Shown one piece after another: positions 7,096-14,854 of a DNA stretch of 64,000 nt (positions within the stretch are counted from its first letter, which is position 1; each line of letters begins with the position of its first letter). The position numbers were made by a program, and so were the translations under genes. The notes under the pieces are model-generated. The model saw nothing but the letters and a program-made list of their open reading frames with translations. It ran no database searches and was not told where the DNA came from. Source of the stretch: Cellulomonas sp. JZ18 (GTDB taxonomy: Bacteria; Actinomycetota; Actinomycetes; Actinomycetales; Cellulomonadaceae). The stretch is taken from assembly GCF_009720485.1 (NCBI RefSeq), contig NZ_CP045245.1:2542001-2606000 (forward strand). Reading direction: 5' to 3'.

Positions 7096-8901
7096 TCAGC
7101 CGCTGACGGTGAAGGTCAGCGTGTCGGTGTACCGGCGACCGTGGGCGTCGGTCGCCGTGACCGTCGCCGTGTGCTCGCCCGCGGCCAGGTCCGCCGGGAG
7201 CTCGAGCCGCCACAGGTGGCTCGTGCGGTCCGCGACCGACCCGCCGTGGACGAGCTGCTGCTGGACCGCGACCGGGTCGGAGTGCTCCGCCCCGACGAGC
7301 TGGCCCTCGCCGCGCATCGGCTGCGTGCGCACCGCGCTCACGGGCCGACCGCCGTCGATCCGTGCGACGACCTTCGCGCCCGTGGAGCCCATCCAGAAGT
7401 TCGTGGTCAGCCACGTCGTGCCCTGCAGGTCGGCGCGCGAGACGACCAGCGGGTCCGTGAGCTCGGGAGCCGAGCCGACCGCGCCGCGGTGCGCCGCGAA
7501 CCACTCCCGGTACCGCGGGGTGTTGAGGCCCAGCGCCATCTGCTCGGCGTCGTCGCCCCCGCGCACGGTGAACCGCTCGCGGACGTGCCGGCCGCGGATG
7601 TCGAGCGTGAGCACGCCGGGCTTGCCGCCGTCGCGCTGCAGCGCCGTCGGGTACCCCTCCGGCTGCACGGCACCGGAGTACCAGTCCCCGGAGATGGCGC
7701 CGACCGTGATGTGGTCGAACGGCAGCGCGTCGATCCCGAAGAGGTTCTTCCAGCCGGCGAGGCTGTCGCCCTTCTCGAGGTTCTCGATGCTGTGCGTGTG
7801 CCCGCCGAGGGAGAGCACCTCGCGCCCCTCGAGGATCTCGACGACCTCGCGCACCTGCGCGACCTGGTGCTTGGCGCTGTCGCTGTCGGCGAAGTCGAGC
7901 AGCGGGATGTGCGCCGCCACGACGACCAGCCGGTCGCGCGGCACGGCGGCGATGTCGTTGCGGAGCCACTCGAGCTGGCGGGCGTCCAGCGCGCCCGTGT
8001 AGCCGCCCGGCACCGGGTACTCGACGGTGTTGAGCGCGACGACGTGCACCTTGCCGACGTCGTAGGAGTAGTACTCCGGCGCGAGGTGGGCCTTGAAGGT
8101 GTCGAAGGTGTGCGCGGAGTCGGTGGCGTCGAAGTCCAGGTCGTGGTTGCCCGGCAGGAAGCGCGCCGGGCCGTTGATCATCCGGACGAGCTCGCGCGTC
8201 TGCGGGTACAGCGACAGGTCGTCGCCGACGACGTCACCGACGAACAGGGCGCCGCAGCCGGTGTAGTCCGTCCGCTCGGCGAGGTCGGCGAACGCGCCGG
8301 CGCGCGCGTACTCGACCTCGGCGAGGTCGTAGGTCTGGATGTCGCCGCCGATGAGGCAGTGCTGCTCGTGGCTCGCGGTGAGGCCGCTGCGCACGAGGGG
8401 GAAGTTCACCTGGTCGGGCAGCTCGCCCGTCGGGGCGAGACCGCCGTAGCGCAGCGGCGGCGACCCGGCCGGCAGGTGGTGGTAGAAGAAGCGGGCGACG
8501 TTGTCGTCGTCGACCGGCACCTGGTACCCGGCGGGCTGCGTGACGAAGACGGTGAAGTTGTCGGTCGCGGGCAGCGAGTACCGCCCGTGCCGGTCGGTCC
8601 GCGTGACCTCGAGACCGTTCGAGACCACCACGCCGGGCACACCGCGCTCCCCGCGGTCCTGCCGGGAGTTGCGGTTGCGGTCGTCGAAGACGGTGCCGTC
8701 GACGACGCCCTGGTCCTCGTCCGGGCCCGGGACGACGTGGACGTCGCCGCGGTAGGCGGTCCGGTCCCACGAGTGCCCCGGGCGGTCGCCGTGGCGCCCC
8801 TCGGCGTGGGCGGTCGGCGCGAGCACGAGGCCCGAGACGCAGAGCGTCGTCGCGGCGACGGCGATCGAGGTCACGGCGGTGCGGCGTGCGGTCGGTCTCA
8901 C
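7096..8901 (-). CDS. Secreted calcineurin-like metallophosphoesterase
   Basis: A 601-residue exported protein. Residues 1-34 form a Sec signal peptide (basic VRPTARRTAV, hydrophobic core, then PTAHA). Next comes an Ig-like N-terminal domain (GTVFDDRNRNSRQDRGE... GYQVP), then the catalytic metallophosphatase core with metal motifs FVGDVVGDD, PGNHDLDF, VVAAHIPLL and LGGHTHS, and a C-terminal beta-sandwich ending TLTFTVSG. The three-part layout matches the MetallophosN-Metallophos-MetallophosC families. GTG 8901 is chosen because GGGGGAGGAAAGTC precedes it and a signal peptide follows at once. The substrate is unknown; cell-wall or extracellular phosphodiesters are plausible. Monocistronic, convergent with cysE. 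Confidence 0.9.
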   Translation of the reverse strand: MRPTARRTAVTSIAVAATTLCVSGLVLAPTAHAEGRHGDRPGHSWDRTAYRGDVHVVPGPDEDQGVVDGTVFDDRNRNSRQDRGERGVPGVVVSNGLEVTRTDRHGRYSLPATDNFTVFVTQPAGYQVPVDDDNVARFFYHHLPAGSPPLRYGGLAPTGELPDQVNFPLVRSGLTASHEQHCLIGGDIQTYDLAEVEYARAGAFADLAERTDYTGCGALFVGDVVGDDLSLYPQTRELVRMINGPARFLPGNHDLDFDATDSAHTFDTFKAHLAPEYYSYDVGKVHVVALNTVEYPVPGGYTGALDARQLEWLRNDIAAVPRDRLVVVAAHIPLLDFADSDSAKHQVAQVREVVEILEGREVLSLGGHTHSIENLEKGDSLAGWKNLFGIDALPFDHITVGAISGDWYSGAVQPEGYPTALQRDGGKPGVLTLDIRGRHVRERFTVRGGDDAEQMALGLNTPRYREWFAAHRGAVGSAPELTDPLVVSRADLQGTTWLTTNFWMGSTGAKVVARIDGGRPVSAVRTQPMRGEGQLVGAEHSDPVAVQQQLVHGGSVADRTSHLWRLELPADLAAGEHTATVTATDAHGRRYTDTLTFTVSG

Positions 8902-9026
8902 GACTTTCCTCCCCCTGTCGGTTGCGGCCGGGCCTGGCGGCCGGCCACGACCACCGTCACAGCCGTGGATGACATCCGGCCGCAGGGCGACCGACGAGCG
9001 GGTGAAGTTCGCGTGCCGCGGCGGAC

Positions 9027-9056
9027 TTGTTATAGATGTTGGGTAACTACTAGGCT
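9027..9056 (+). promoter_or_regulatory. Promoter of the YtrA-type regulator
   Basis: TTGTTA (9027-9032) and TAGGCT (9051-9056) lie 18 bases apart in an AT-rich island. Six bases then separate TAGGCT from the GTG start, so the mRNA is probably leaderless. GTTA/TAAC half-sites (9029-9047) lie between the boxes and could be an autoregulatory operator. Confidence 0.55.
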
Positions 9057-9062
9057 CGGGAC

Positions 9063-9416
9063 GTGCTCTTCCGCATCGACACCGCCTCCGGCGAGCCGCT
9101 GTACGCCCAGCTCGCCGCACAGGTGCGCTCCGGCGTCGCCCGGGGCGAGCTGCGCGCCGGCGAGCGGCTGCCGTCCGCACGGGAGCTCGCCGGGGCGCTC
9201 GACGTCAACCTGCACACCGTCCTGCACGCCTACCAGGACCTGCGGGACGAGGGCGTCATCGAGCTCCACCGGGGCCGGGGCGCCGTCGTGGCCGCGCGCG
9301 CCGGCGCCGACCTGAGCGAGCTGCACGACGCCGTCGCCCGGCTGGCGCAGGTCGCGCGCCGGCTCGCCGTCGCCCCGGAGACCGTCACCACCCTCGTCAA
9401 GGAGGCCCTGCGATGA
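9063..9416 (+). CDS. GntR-family regulator, YtrA subfamily
   Basis: A 117-residue DNA-binding protein. A winged-helix domain fills residues 5-75 ([19 protein letters not shown]... [38 protein letters not shown]) and is followed only by a short dimerisation helix. This size and layout define the YtrA subfamily, whose members usually repress an adjacent membrane-protein or ABC gene. Its ATGA overlap with the next gene, a DUF1648-type membrane protein, fits that pattern. The start GTG 9063 follows a -10 box directly, so translation is probably leaderless. The ligand is unknown. Confidence 0.9.
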   Translation: MLFRIDTASGEPLYAQLAAQVRSGVARGELRAGERLPSARELAGALDVNLHTVLHAYQDLRDEGVIELHRGRGAVVAARAGADLSELHDAVARLAQVARRLAVAPETVTTLVKEALR

Positions 9417-10415
9417 CCGCACCGCACCCCGCCAACCCGGCCGGTCCCGTGCCGCACCGCGGCAGCAGCGTCCTGCTGTGCGGCGTCGTCCCGCTCGTCG
9501 TCGTGGGCGCCGCCACCGGCGTCGCGCTCTCGTGGGCGCCCGACCTGCCCGACCCCGTGGCGACCCACTGGGGCCCGTCGGGCGTCGACGGCTTCGACAC
9601 CCTGCCCCGCCTGCTCCTCGGCACGGGCGCGGTCACGCTCGCCCTCGCGGCGGCCGCCCTCGTCCTGGCGCTCGTCGCGGGACGTCAGGCGTCCGTGCGC
9701 CGCCTGTGCGCCGGCGTGGCGACCGGCCTGGCGGTCGGGATGTCGGCGCTGGTCCTGGGCACGCTGCACGCGCAGCGCGGGCTGGCGGACGCGCGGGACG
9801 TCGGGACGTGGGCGCGGCGGTCACGGCGATGCTCGTCGGCGGGCTCGTCGCGGGGGCCCTCGCCGCCTGGGCGGTCCCCGGCGACCGCGCGCTCCCCGCG
9901 GAGCGCCCGGTCGACCCGGCCGCCCCCGGGTGCCCCTGGCGGAGCACGAGCGGGCGGCGTGGACCCGGACCGCGTCGGGGTCGACCGTGCTCGTGGCGGG
10001 GGGCGCGGCCGTGCTGCTCGTCGCGGGCCTCGCGATCACGATGCCGATGCCCGCGCTGTGGCTGCTGGTCGTCGTGCTCGCGGCCCTGCTGGCCGCCATG
10101 TCGGTGTTCCGCGTGCGCGTCGACGCCGCCGGGCTCACCGCCCGGTCCGCGCTCGGCTGGCCGACGCTGCGGGTGCCGCTCGAGGAGGTCGAGGAGGCGC
10201 GCACGGTGACGGTCGACCCGTTGGCCGACTTCGGCGGCTGGGGCTACCGCGTCGGTGCTCAGGGACGCGTCGGCGTGGTCCTGCGCAGGGGCGAGGGCCT
10301 CGAGGTCCGGCGCACGGGCGGCCGCGCCACGGTCGTGACCGTGGACGACGCGGCCACGGCGGCCGCCCTGCTCAACACGCTCGCGGACCGCTCGCGCGGG
10401 GCTACCCGCGGGTAA
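9413..10415 (+). pseudogene. DUF1648-type membrane protein, two frameshifts
   Basis: Three consecutive frames together encode one protein of about 334 residues. Residues 20-60 resemble DUF1648 (LSWAPDLPDPVATHWGPSG) after a first membrane span (VVPLVVVGAATGVAL). More spans follow (GAVTLALAAAALVLALVAG; AMLVGGLVAGALAAWAV; STVLVAGGAAVLLVAGLAI; ALWLLVVVLAALLAAMSVF) before a soluble tail ending at 10415. The frame slips near 9804 and again near 9925; adding one G to GGG (9803-9805) and one C to CCCCC (9923-9927) gives a continuous protein (DVGDVGAAVTAML and PRVPLAEHERAAW). Both look like homopolymer under-calls. The gene starts inside the regulator's stop codon and is probably controlled by it. Confidence 0.8.
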
Positions 10416-10474
10416 CGTGTCGCCGCGTGCGCCGGCCGACCGGCGGGTGCGTCGACGGCGACGGAGGACCACGG

Positions 10475-11538
10475 ATGCGACTGGGCTACCACACCGGCTA
10501 CTGGTCGGCGGGTCCGCCCCGGGTGCGCAGGAGGCGGTGCAGGCCGCGGACGCACTGGGCCTGGACTCCGTCTGGACCGCGGAGGCGTACGGGTCCGACG
10601 CCTTCACGCCGCTCGCGTGGTGGGGCGCCGGCACCCGGCGCGTGCGGCTCGGCACGGCGATCGCCCAGGTGTCCGCCCGCACCCCGACGGCCACCGCGAT
10701 GGCCGCGCTGACGCTCGACCACCTGTGCGGGGGCCGGTTCGTGCTGGGGCTGGGCGCCTCGGGCCCGCAGGTCGTCGAGGGCTGGTACGGGCAGCCGTAC
10801 CCGCGGCCGCTGGCCCGGACGCGGGAGTTCGTGGCGGTCGTGCGGCAGGTGCTGGCCCGCGAGGCGCCCGTGCGGTTCGACGGGGACTTCTACCGGCTGC
10901 CGCTGCCGGCCGACCAGGGCGCAGGGCTCGGCAAGGCGCTGCGCTCGACGGTGCACCCCCTGCGCGCCGACCTGCCGATCCACCTGGCGGCGGAGGGGCC
11001 GCGCAACGTCGCGCTGGCCGCCGAGCTCGCCGACGGCTGGCTGCCCCTCTTCTACTCCCCGCGCATGGACGCGGAGTACCGGAACCGGCTGGCGGACGGG
11101 TTCGCCCGGCGGTCGGCCGCGCTGCGTCCGGCCGAGGACTTCGAGGTGGTCGCGACCGTGCCGGTCGTGCTCGCCGGGTCGGTGGAGGAGGCGGCCGACG
11201 TCGTGCGTCCCTTCGTCGCGCTGTACGCGGGCGGCATGGGCGCCAAGGGGGCGAACTTCCACCGCGACGTGCTCGACCGGCTCGGCTACGCCGAGGCGTG
11301 CGACGAGGTGCAGGCGCACTTCCTGGCGGGCGACCGGGCGCGCGCGGCCGCGGCCGTGCCCACCGAGCTCGTGCGGGACGTCGCGCTGGTCGGCACGGAG
11401 GACGACGTCCGTGCGCAGCTGCCGGCGTGGCGCGCGACGGCCGTCACGACCGTGCTCGCGCAGACGGACCCGCGCACGCTGCCCCGGCTCGCCGCGCTGT
11501 GGGCGCAGGAGGAGGGCGGCGCGGTGGCGGGCGGGTGA
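10475..11538 (+). CDS. F420-dependent LLM-class oxidoreductase (one frameshift near start)
   Basis: A luciferase-like TIM-barrel oxidoreductase of about 354 residues that probably uses coenzyme F420; its substrate is unknown. The N-terminal strand MRLGYHTGYWSAGPP reads from ATG 10475 behind GGAGGACCACGG. After about 15 codons the homologous sequence (GAQEAVQAADALGLDSVW) continues in another frame. Adding one C to the CCCC run at 10517-10520 joins them as GPPPGAQEA. Downstream motifs GTAIAQVSARTPTATAMAA, GRFVLGLGASGPQVVEGWYG and PIHLAAEGPRNV are typical of the family. The longer open frame from 10417 has an implausible Arg-rich N-terminus. A TAACGT box at 10412-10417 may be its -10 element. 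Ends in a hairpin at 11580. Confidence 0.85.
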
Positions 11539-11579
11539 GCGGGCCGGCGCGGGGTCCGCGCCGGCGAGGGACGTCCCGA

Positions 11580-11606
11580 GGGGCGGGAGGTGCGACCTCC
11601 CGCCCC
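11580..11606 (+). terminator. Terminator after the LLM oxidoreductase
   Basis: Stem GGGGCGGGAGGT / ACCTCCCGCCCC with loop GCG. A second, weaker GC hairpin (GCCGGCGCGG...CGCGCCGGC) lies just upstream at about 11543-11565. Together they isolate the sulfur operon that follows. Confidence 0.75.
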
Positions 11607-11632
11607 CTCGGCGCGCCCAGGCACGGACGTCG

Positions 11633-11662
11633 TTGCCCCGGTCCTGGACGCCCGGCTACAGT
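11633..11662 (+). promoter_or_regulatory. Promoter of the second Cys-leader sulfur operon
   Basis: TTGCCC (11633-11638), 18 bases, TACAGT (11657-11662). Transcription would start near 11669, about 60 bases before the leader ORF, the same distance as in the cysK locus. Confidence 0.5.
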
Positions 11663-11668
11663 GCGTCC

Positions 11669-11689
11669 GAGACGTGGTCACCGCGTCTC
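11669..11689 (+). promoter_or_regulatory. Inverted repeat at the predicted transcription start
   Basis: GAGACG, nine bases, CGTCTC. It sits at the predicted +1 and resembles an operator, or a 5' hairpin in the mRNA. A third GAGAC occurs at about 11696. No regulator can be assigned. Confidence 0.3.
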
Positions 11690-11727
11690 ACCAGCCGAGA
11701 CCACGCCGACGGACGGAGGAGGACGAC

Positions 11728-11826
11728 ATGACGACGACGCGCGCACTCGTCCCCGTCGCCCCGTCGGCGCTCATGTGCCGGTGCTGTCGGTCGTGCTGCT
11801 GCACGCCCCGCACCGGCGCCCGCTGA
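11728..11826 (+). CDS. Poly-cysteine leader peptide of the sulfur-import operon
   Basis: A 32-codon ORF, ATG 11728 behind GGAGGAGGACGAC, TGA 11824-11826. Its second half reads MCRCCRSCCCTPRTGAR: six cysteines within nine residues (17, 19, 20, 23, 24, 25; codons 11776-11802). No known protein family has such a sequence at this size. The density of Cys codons fits a translational attenuator that senses charged tRNA-Cys, as described for polycysteine upstream ORFs in mycobacteria. It stands 102 bases before the ATPase gene of an organosulfur ABC importer. An internal ATG (11773) would give an even shorter, Cys-only peptide. Confidence 0.85.
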   Translation: MTTTRALVPVAPSALMCRCCRSCCCTPRTGAR

Positions 11827-11928
11827 CCCCCAGCACGCCGACCCGCTCCCCCGCGGGTCACGCCGGTGCCCGCCCCCTCGTGGGCGCCCGGCCCGCCGGA
11901 CGTCCGCGCCCGACCCCCGGGACGTCCC

Positions 11929-12771
11929 ATGGCCCTCACCACCCCGGTCCGCACCGACCGACCCGCGCACGGCGTCGTGCTGCAGGACGTGCGCCGCACG
12001 TTCGCGACATCCGCGGGCGCGCGGCCCGTGCTGCGCGGCGTCGACCTCGAGCTGCGCGCGGGCGAGATCGTCGCGCTCGTCGGGCCCTCCGGCTGCGGCA
12101 AGTCGACGCTGCTGCGGCAGGTGAGCGGCCTGGACACCCCGGACGGCGGACGCGTCCTGCTCGACGGCACCCCGGTGGCGGGCATCGACCGCCGCACGGC
12201 CGTGGCGTTCCAGGAGCCGCGGCTGCTGCCCTGGCGGACGCTCGCCGCGAACGTCGCGCTCGGGCTGCCCCGCGGGACGCCGAAGGACGCCGGCCGCGAG
12301 CGGGTGGCGGAGCTGCTGCGCCTCGTCGGTCTCGAGGAGTCGGCCGACCTGCGCCCGCGGCAGGTCTCGGGCGGCATGGCGCAGCGCGCGTCCCTGGCCC
12401 GGGCCCTGGCCCGCAACCCCGGTGTGCTGCTGCTGGACGAGCCGTTCGGCGCCCTCGACGCGCTGACCCGGCTGCGCATGCAGGACCTGCTGCTCGACGT
12501 GCACGCGGCGGAGCCGGCGACGGTCCTGCTCGTCACGCACGACGTCGAGGAGGCGCTGTACCTCGCGGACCGCGTGCTCCTGCTGCGTTCGCTCGCGGGC
12601 CGCGCCGACGACCTCGGCAGCGTCGCCCGCGTCATCGACGTGCCCGGCCGCCGGCCCCGCGACCGCGCGGACCAGCGCCTCGCCGAGCTGCGCGCCGAGC
12701 TGCTCGAGGGCCTGGGCGTCGCCACGCACCACGTCCGCCCGGGCGACCCCGACGCGCACCACTCCATCTGA
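11929..12771 (+). CDS. Sulfonate/taurine-type ABC transporter ATPase
   Basis: A 280-residue ATP-binding subunit of the SsuB/TauB family that powers import of organosulfur compounds (or, in relatives, nitrate). Motifs: Walker A VGPSGCGKSTLLRQVSG, Q-loop VAFQEPRLLPWRTL, signature QVSGGMAQRASLARAL, Walker B GVLLLDEPFGALDA, H-loop LLVTHDVEEA. ATG 11929 (MALTTPVRT) is preferred to the upstream GTG at 11866. The next gene is the binding protein (51-base gap), then the permease. A leader peptide packed with Cys codons precedes it, which favours sulfur over nitrate as cargo. Confidence 0.92.
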   Translation: MALTTPVRTDRPAHGVVLQDVRRTFATSAGARPVLRGVDLELRAGEIVALVGPSGCGKSTLLRQVSGLDTPDGGRVLLDGTPVAGIDRRTAVAFQEPRLLPWRTLAANVALGLPRGTPKDAGRERVAELLRLVGLEESADLRPRQVSGGMAQRASLARALARNPGVLLLDEPFGALDALTRLRMQDLLLDVHAAEPATVLLVTHDVEEALYLADRVLLLRSLAGRADDLGSVARVIDVPGRRPRDRADQRLAELRAELLEGLGVATHHVRPGDPDAHHSI

Positions 12772-12822
12772 CCCCCTCCCTCTCCCCCTCCCGGCCCCGG
12801 CCGCCTCCCCGAAGGACCACCG

Positions 12823-13872
12823 ATGACCCTGCGCACCTCCGTCCCCGCCACCGCGCTGGCCCTCGTGACCGCCCTGGCGCTGGCCGGCTGCGTGCCCGGC
12901 GAGGGCTCCGCCCCGGCCGCCGCCGAGCCCGGCGGGACCGCGTCCGGCGACACCGGCTGGAGCACCGACACGCTCGACATCGACTTCGCGACGTACAACC
13001 CGCTCAGCCTGGTCATCAAGGACCAGGGCTGGCTGGAGGAGACGTTCGGCGACGAGGTCACCGTGAACTGGGTGCAGTCGGCCGGGTCGAACAAGGCGAA
13101 CGAGGCGCTGCGCGCGGGCGCCGTGGACGTCGGCTCGACGGCGGGCTCGGCGGCCCTCCTGGCGCGCTCCAACGGCTCGCCGATCCGCACCATCGACATC
13201 TACTCGCAGCCGGAGTGGTCGGCGATCGTCGTGCCCGCCGGCTCGGACATCACCTCGGTCGCGGACCTCGCGGGCCGCTCGGTCGCGGCCACCAAGGGGA
13301 CGGACCCCTACTTCTTCCTGCTCCAGTCGCTCGAGGAGGCCGGCGTCCCGCTCGACCAGGTGGAGGTCCAGAACCTCCAGCACGCCGACGGGCGCACCGC
13401 TCTCGAGCAGGGCTCCGTCGACGCGTGGTCGGGCCTCGACCCGATCATGGCGGCGAGCGAGGCCGAGTCGGGCACGCAGCTGGTCTACCGCAACATCGAC
13501 TTCAACACCTACGGGTTCCTCAACGCGACCGAGGACTTCCTCGAGCAGAGCCCCGACGTCGCGCAGGCGGTCGTCGACGCGTACGAGAAGGCACGCGCCT
13601 GGGCGCAGGAGAACCCCGACGAGGTCGTCGCGATCCTCGCCGAGGTCGCGGGCATCGAGCCGGCCGTGGCGGCCAAGGTCATCGGCGAGCGCACCAACCT
13701 CGCGGTCGACCCGGTCCCGGGCGACGCGCAGCGCGAGGTGCTCGAGGTCGTCGGGCCGATCTTCGTGGAGTCGGGCGACGTCGCGAGCCAGGAGGCGATC
13801 GACACCGCCCTCGACGAGCTGTTCGAGCCGAGGTTCGCGCAGGAGGCGGACCCCGCGCGCATCGACGGCTGA
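12823..13872 (+). CDS. Sulfonate/taurine-type ABC transporter binding lipoprotein
   Basis: A 349-residue substrate-binding protein of the SsuA/TauA/NMT1 family. It has a lipoprotein signal with lipobox LALAGC; Cys23 would be lipidated and hold the protein on the outer face of the membrane. The mature part shows the NMT1-like fold: IDFATYNPLSLVIKDQGWLE, ALRAGAVDVGSTAGSAALLA, VVPAGSDITSVADLAGRSVA, then a second lobe with VDAWSGLDPIMAA. The exact ligand cannot be told from sequence; an aliphatic sulfonate or other organosulfur compound fits the operon. ATG 12823 follows GAAGGACCACCG. Confidence 0.92.
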   Translation: MTLRTSVPATALALVTALALAGCVPGEGSAPAAAEPGGTASGDTGWSTDTLDIDFATYNPLSLVIKDQGWLEETFGDEVTVNWVQSAGSNKANEALRAGAVDVGSTAGSAALLARSNGSPIRTIDIYSQPEWSAIVVPAGSDITSVADLAGRSVAATKGTDPYFFLLQSLEEAGVPLDQVEVQNLQHADGRTALEQGSVDAWSGLDPIMAASEAESGTQLVYRNIDFNTYGFLNATEDFLEQSPDVAQAVVDAYEKARAWAQENPDEVVAILAEVAGIEPAVAAKVIGERTNLAVDPVPGDAQREVLEVVGPIFVESGDVASQEAIDTALDELFEPRFAQEADPARIDG

Positions 13873-13945
13873 CCCACCGCGGCGCCCCGCTCCCCCGGCG
13901 GGCGCCGCGGACCCGACCGCCCCTCCTCGTCCCCCAGGAGCAGTC

Positions 13946-14854
13946 ATGACCGACCACGTCGCCGGGACCGGCACCGGCCCCGTGACCGACCGCGCGGGCC
14001 GCCCGCTGCGCGCGCTCAACCCGTTCGACGCGATGCGCGGTGCCGACGCCGCGCCCGCCACCGGCCCCGCCGCACCGGGCCGGCCCCGGGGCGGCTTCTG
14101 GTCCCGCCCGGTCGTGCGGGTCGTCGGCGGGGCGCTGCTGCCGCTGCTCCTGCTCGCCGTGTGGCACGCCGTGACGGCCGGCGGCCTCGTGCCGCCGTAC
14201 CAGCTGCCCGCACCGGCGTCGGTGTGGGACGCGGCGCTCGACCTGCTCGCGCGCGGTCAGCTCCAGACGCACGTCGCGATCTCGGTGCAGCGCGTGCTCA
14301 TCGGGTTCGTCACCGGTGCGGCGGTCGGACTGGTGCTCGGCTCGCTCGTGGGCCTGTCGCGGGCCGCGGACGTGCTGCTCGCCCCGCTGCTCGGCGCGGT
14401 GCGGGCCGTGCCGTCGCTCGCGTGGGTGCCGCTGCTCATCCTCTGGCTGAAGATCGGCGAGGAGTCGAAGGTCACGCTCATCGCGATCGGCGCCTTCTTC
14501 CCCGTGTACACGACGGTCGCGGCCGCGCTGCGGCACGTCGACCCGCACCTGGTGGAGGCGGGGCGCGCGTTCGGCCTGCGCGGCGTGCGGCTGCTGCAGA
14601 CCGTGCAGCTGCCCGCCGTCCTGCCGTCCGTGCTGTCGGGGCTGCGGCTCGCCCTCGCGCAGGCCTGGCTGTTCCTCGTCGCGGCCGAGCTCATCGCCTC
14701 CTCGATGGGGCTGGGCTTCCTGCTGAACGACTCGCAGTACAGCGGCCGCGTGGACCGCATCCTGCTCGCGATCGTGCTGCTCGCGCTGCTGGGCAAGCTG
14801 TCCGACTCCCTCGTCGCCCTCGGCGAGCGTGCGCTGCTGCGGAGGTACGCATGA
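13946..14854 (+). CDS. Sulfonate/taurine-type ABC transporter permease
   Basis: A 302-residue integral membrane subunit (SsuC/TauC type) with about six hydrophobic spans, starting with VVGGALLPLLLLAVWHAVTA near residue 55. The EAA loop that docks onto the ATPase is readable: EAGRAFGLRGVRLLQTVQLP. The first 50 residues are a polar cytoplasmic extension, longer than usual. ATG 13946 follows CAGGAGCAGTC. The stop overlaps the start of the acetyl-CoA synthetase gene (ATGA at 14851-14854), so the two are translationally coupled. Confidence 0.92.
   Translation: MTDHVAGTGTGPVTDRAGRPLRALNPFDAMRGADAAPATGPAAPGRPRGGFWSRPVVRVVGGALLPLLLLAVWHAVTAGGLVPPYQLPAPASVWDAALDLLARGQLQTHVAISVQRVLIGFVTGAAVGLVLGSLVGLSRAADVLLAPLLGAVRAVPSLAWVPLLILWLKIGEESKVTLIAIGAFFPVYTTVAAALRHVDPHLVEAGRAFGLRGVRLLQTVQLPAVLPSVLSGLRLALAQAWLFLVAAELIASSMGLGFLLNDSQYSGRVDRILLAIVLLALLGKLSDSLVALGERALLRRYA

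Noticed and set aside
9478..10209. Separate gene in the middle frame of the DUF1648 region
   Set aside because: It is the middle part of one membrane protein read across two single-base slips, not an independent gene.
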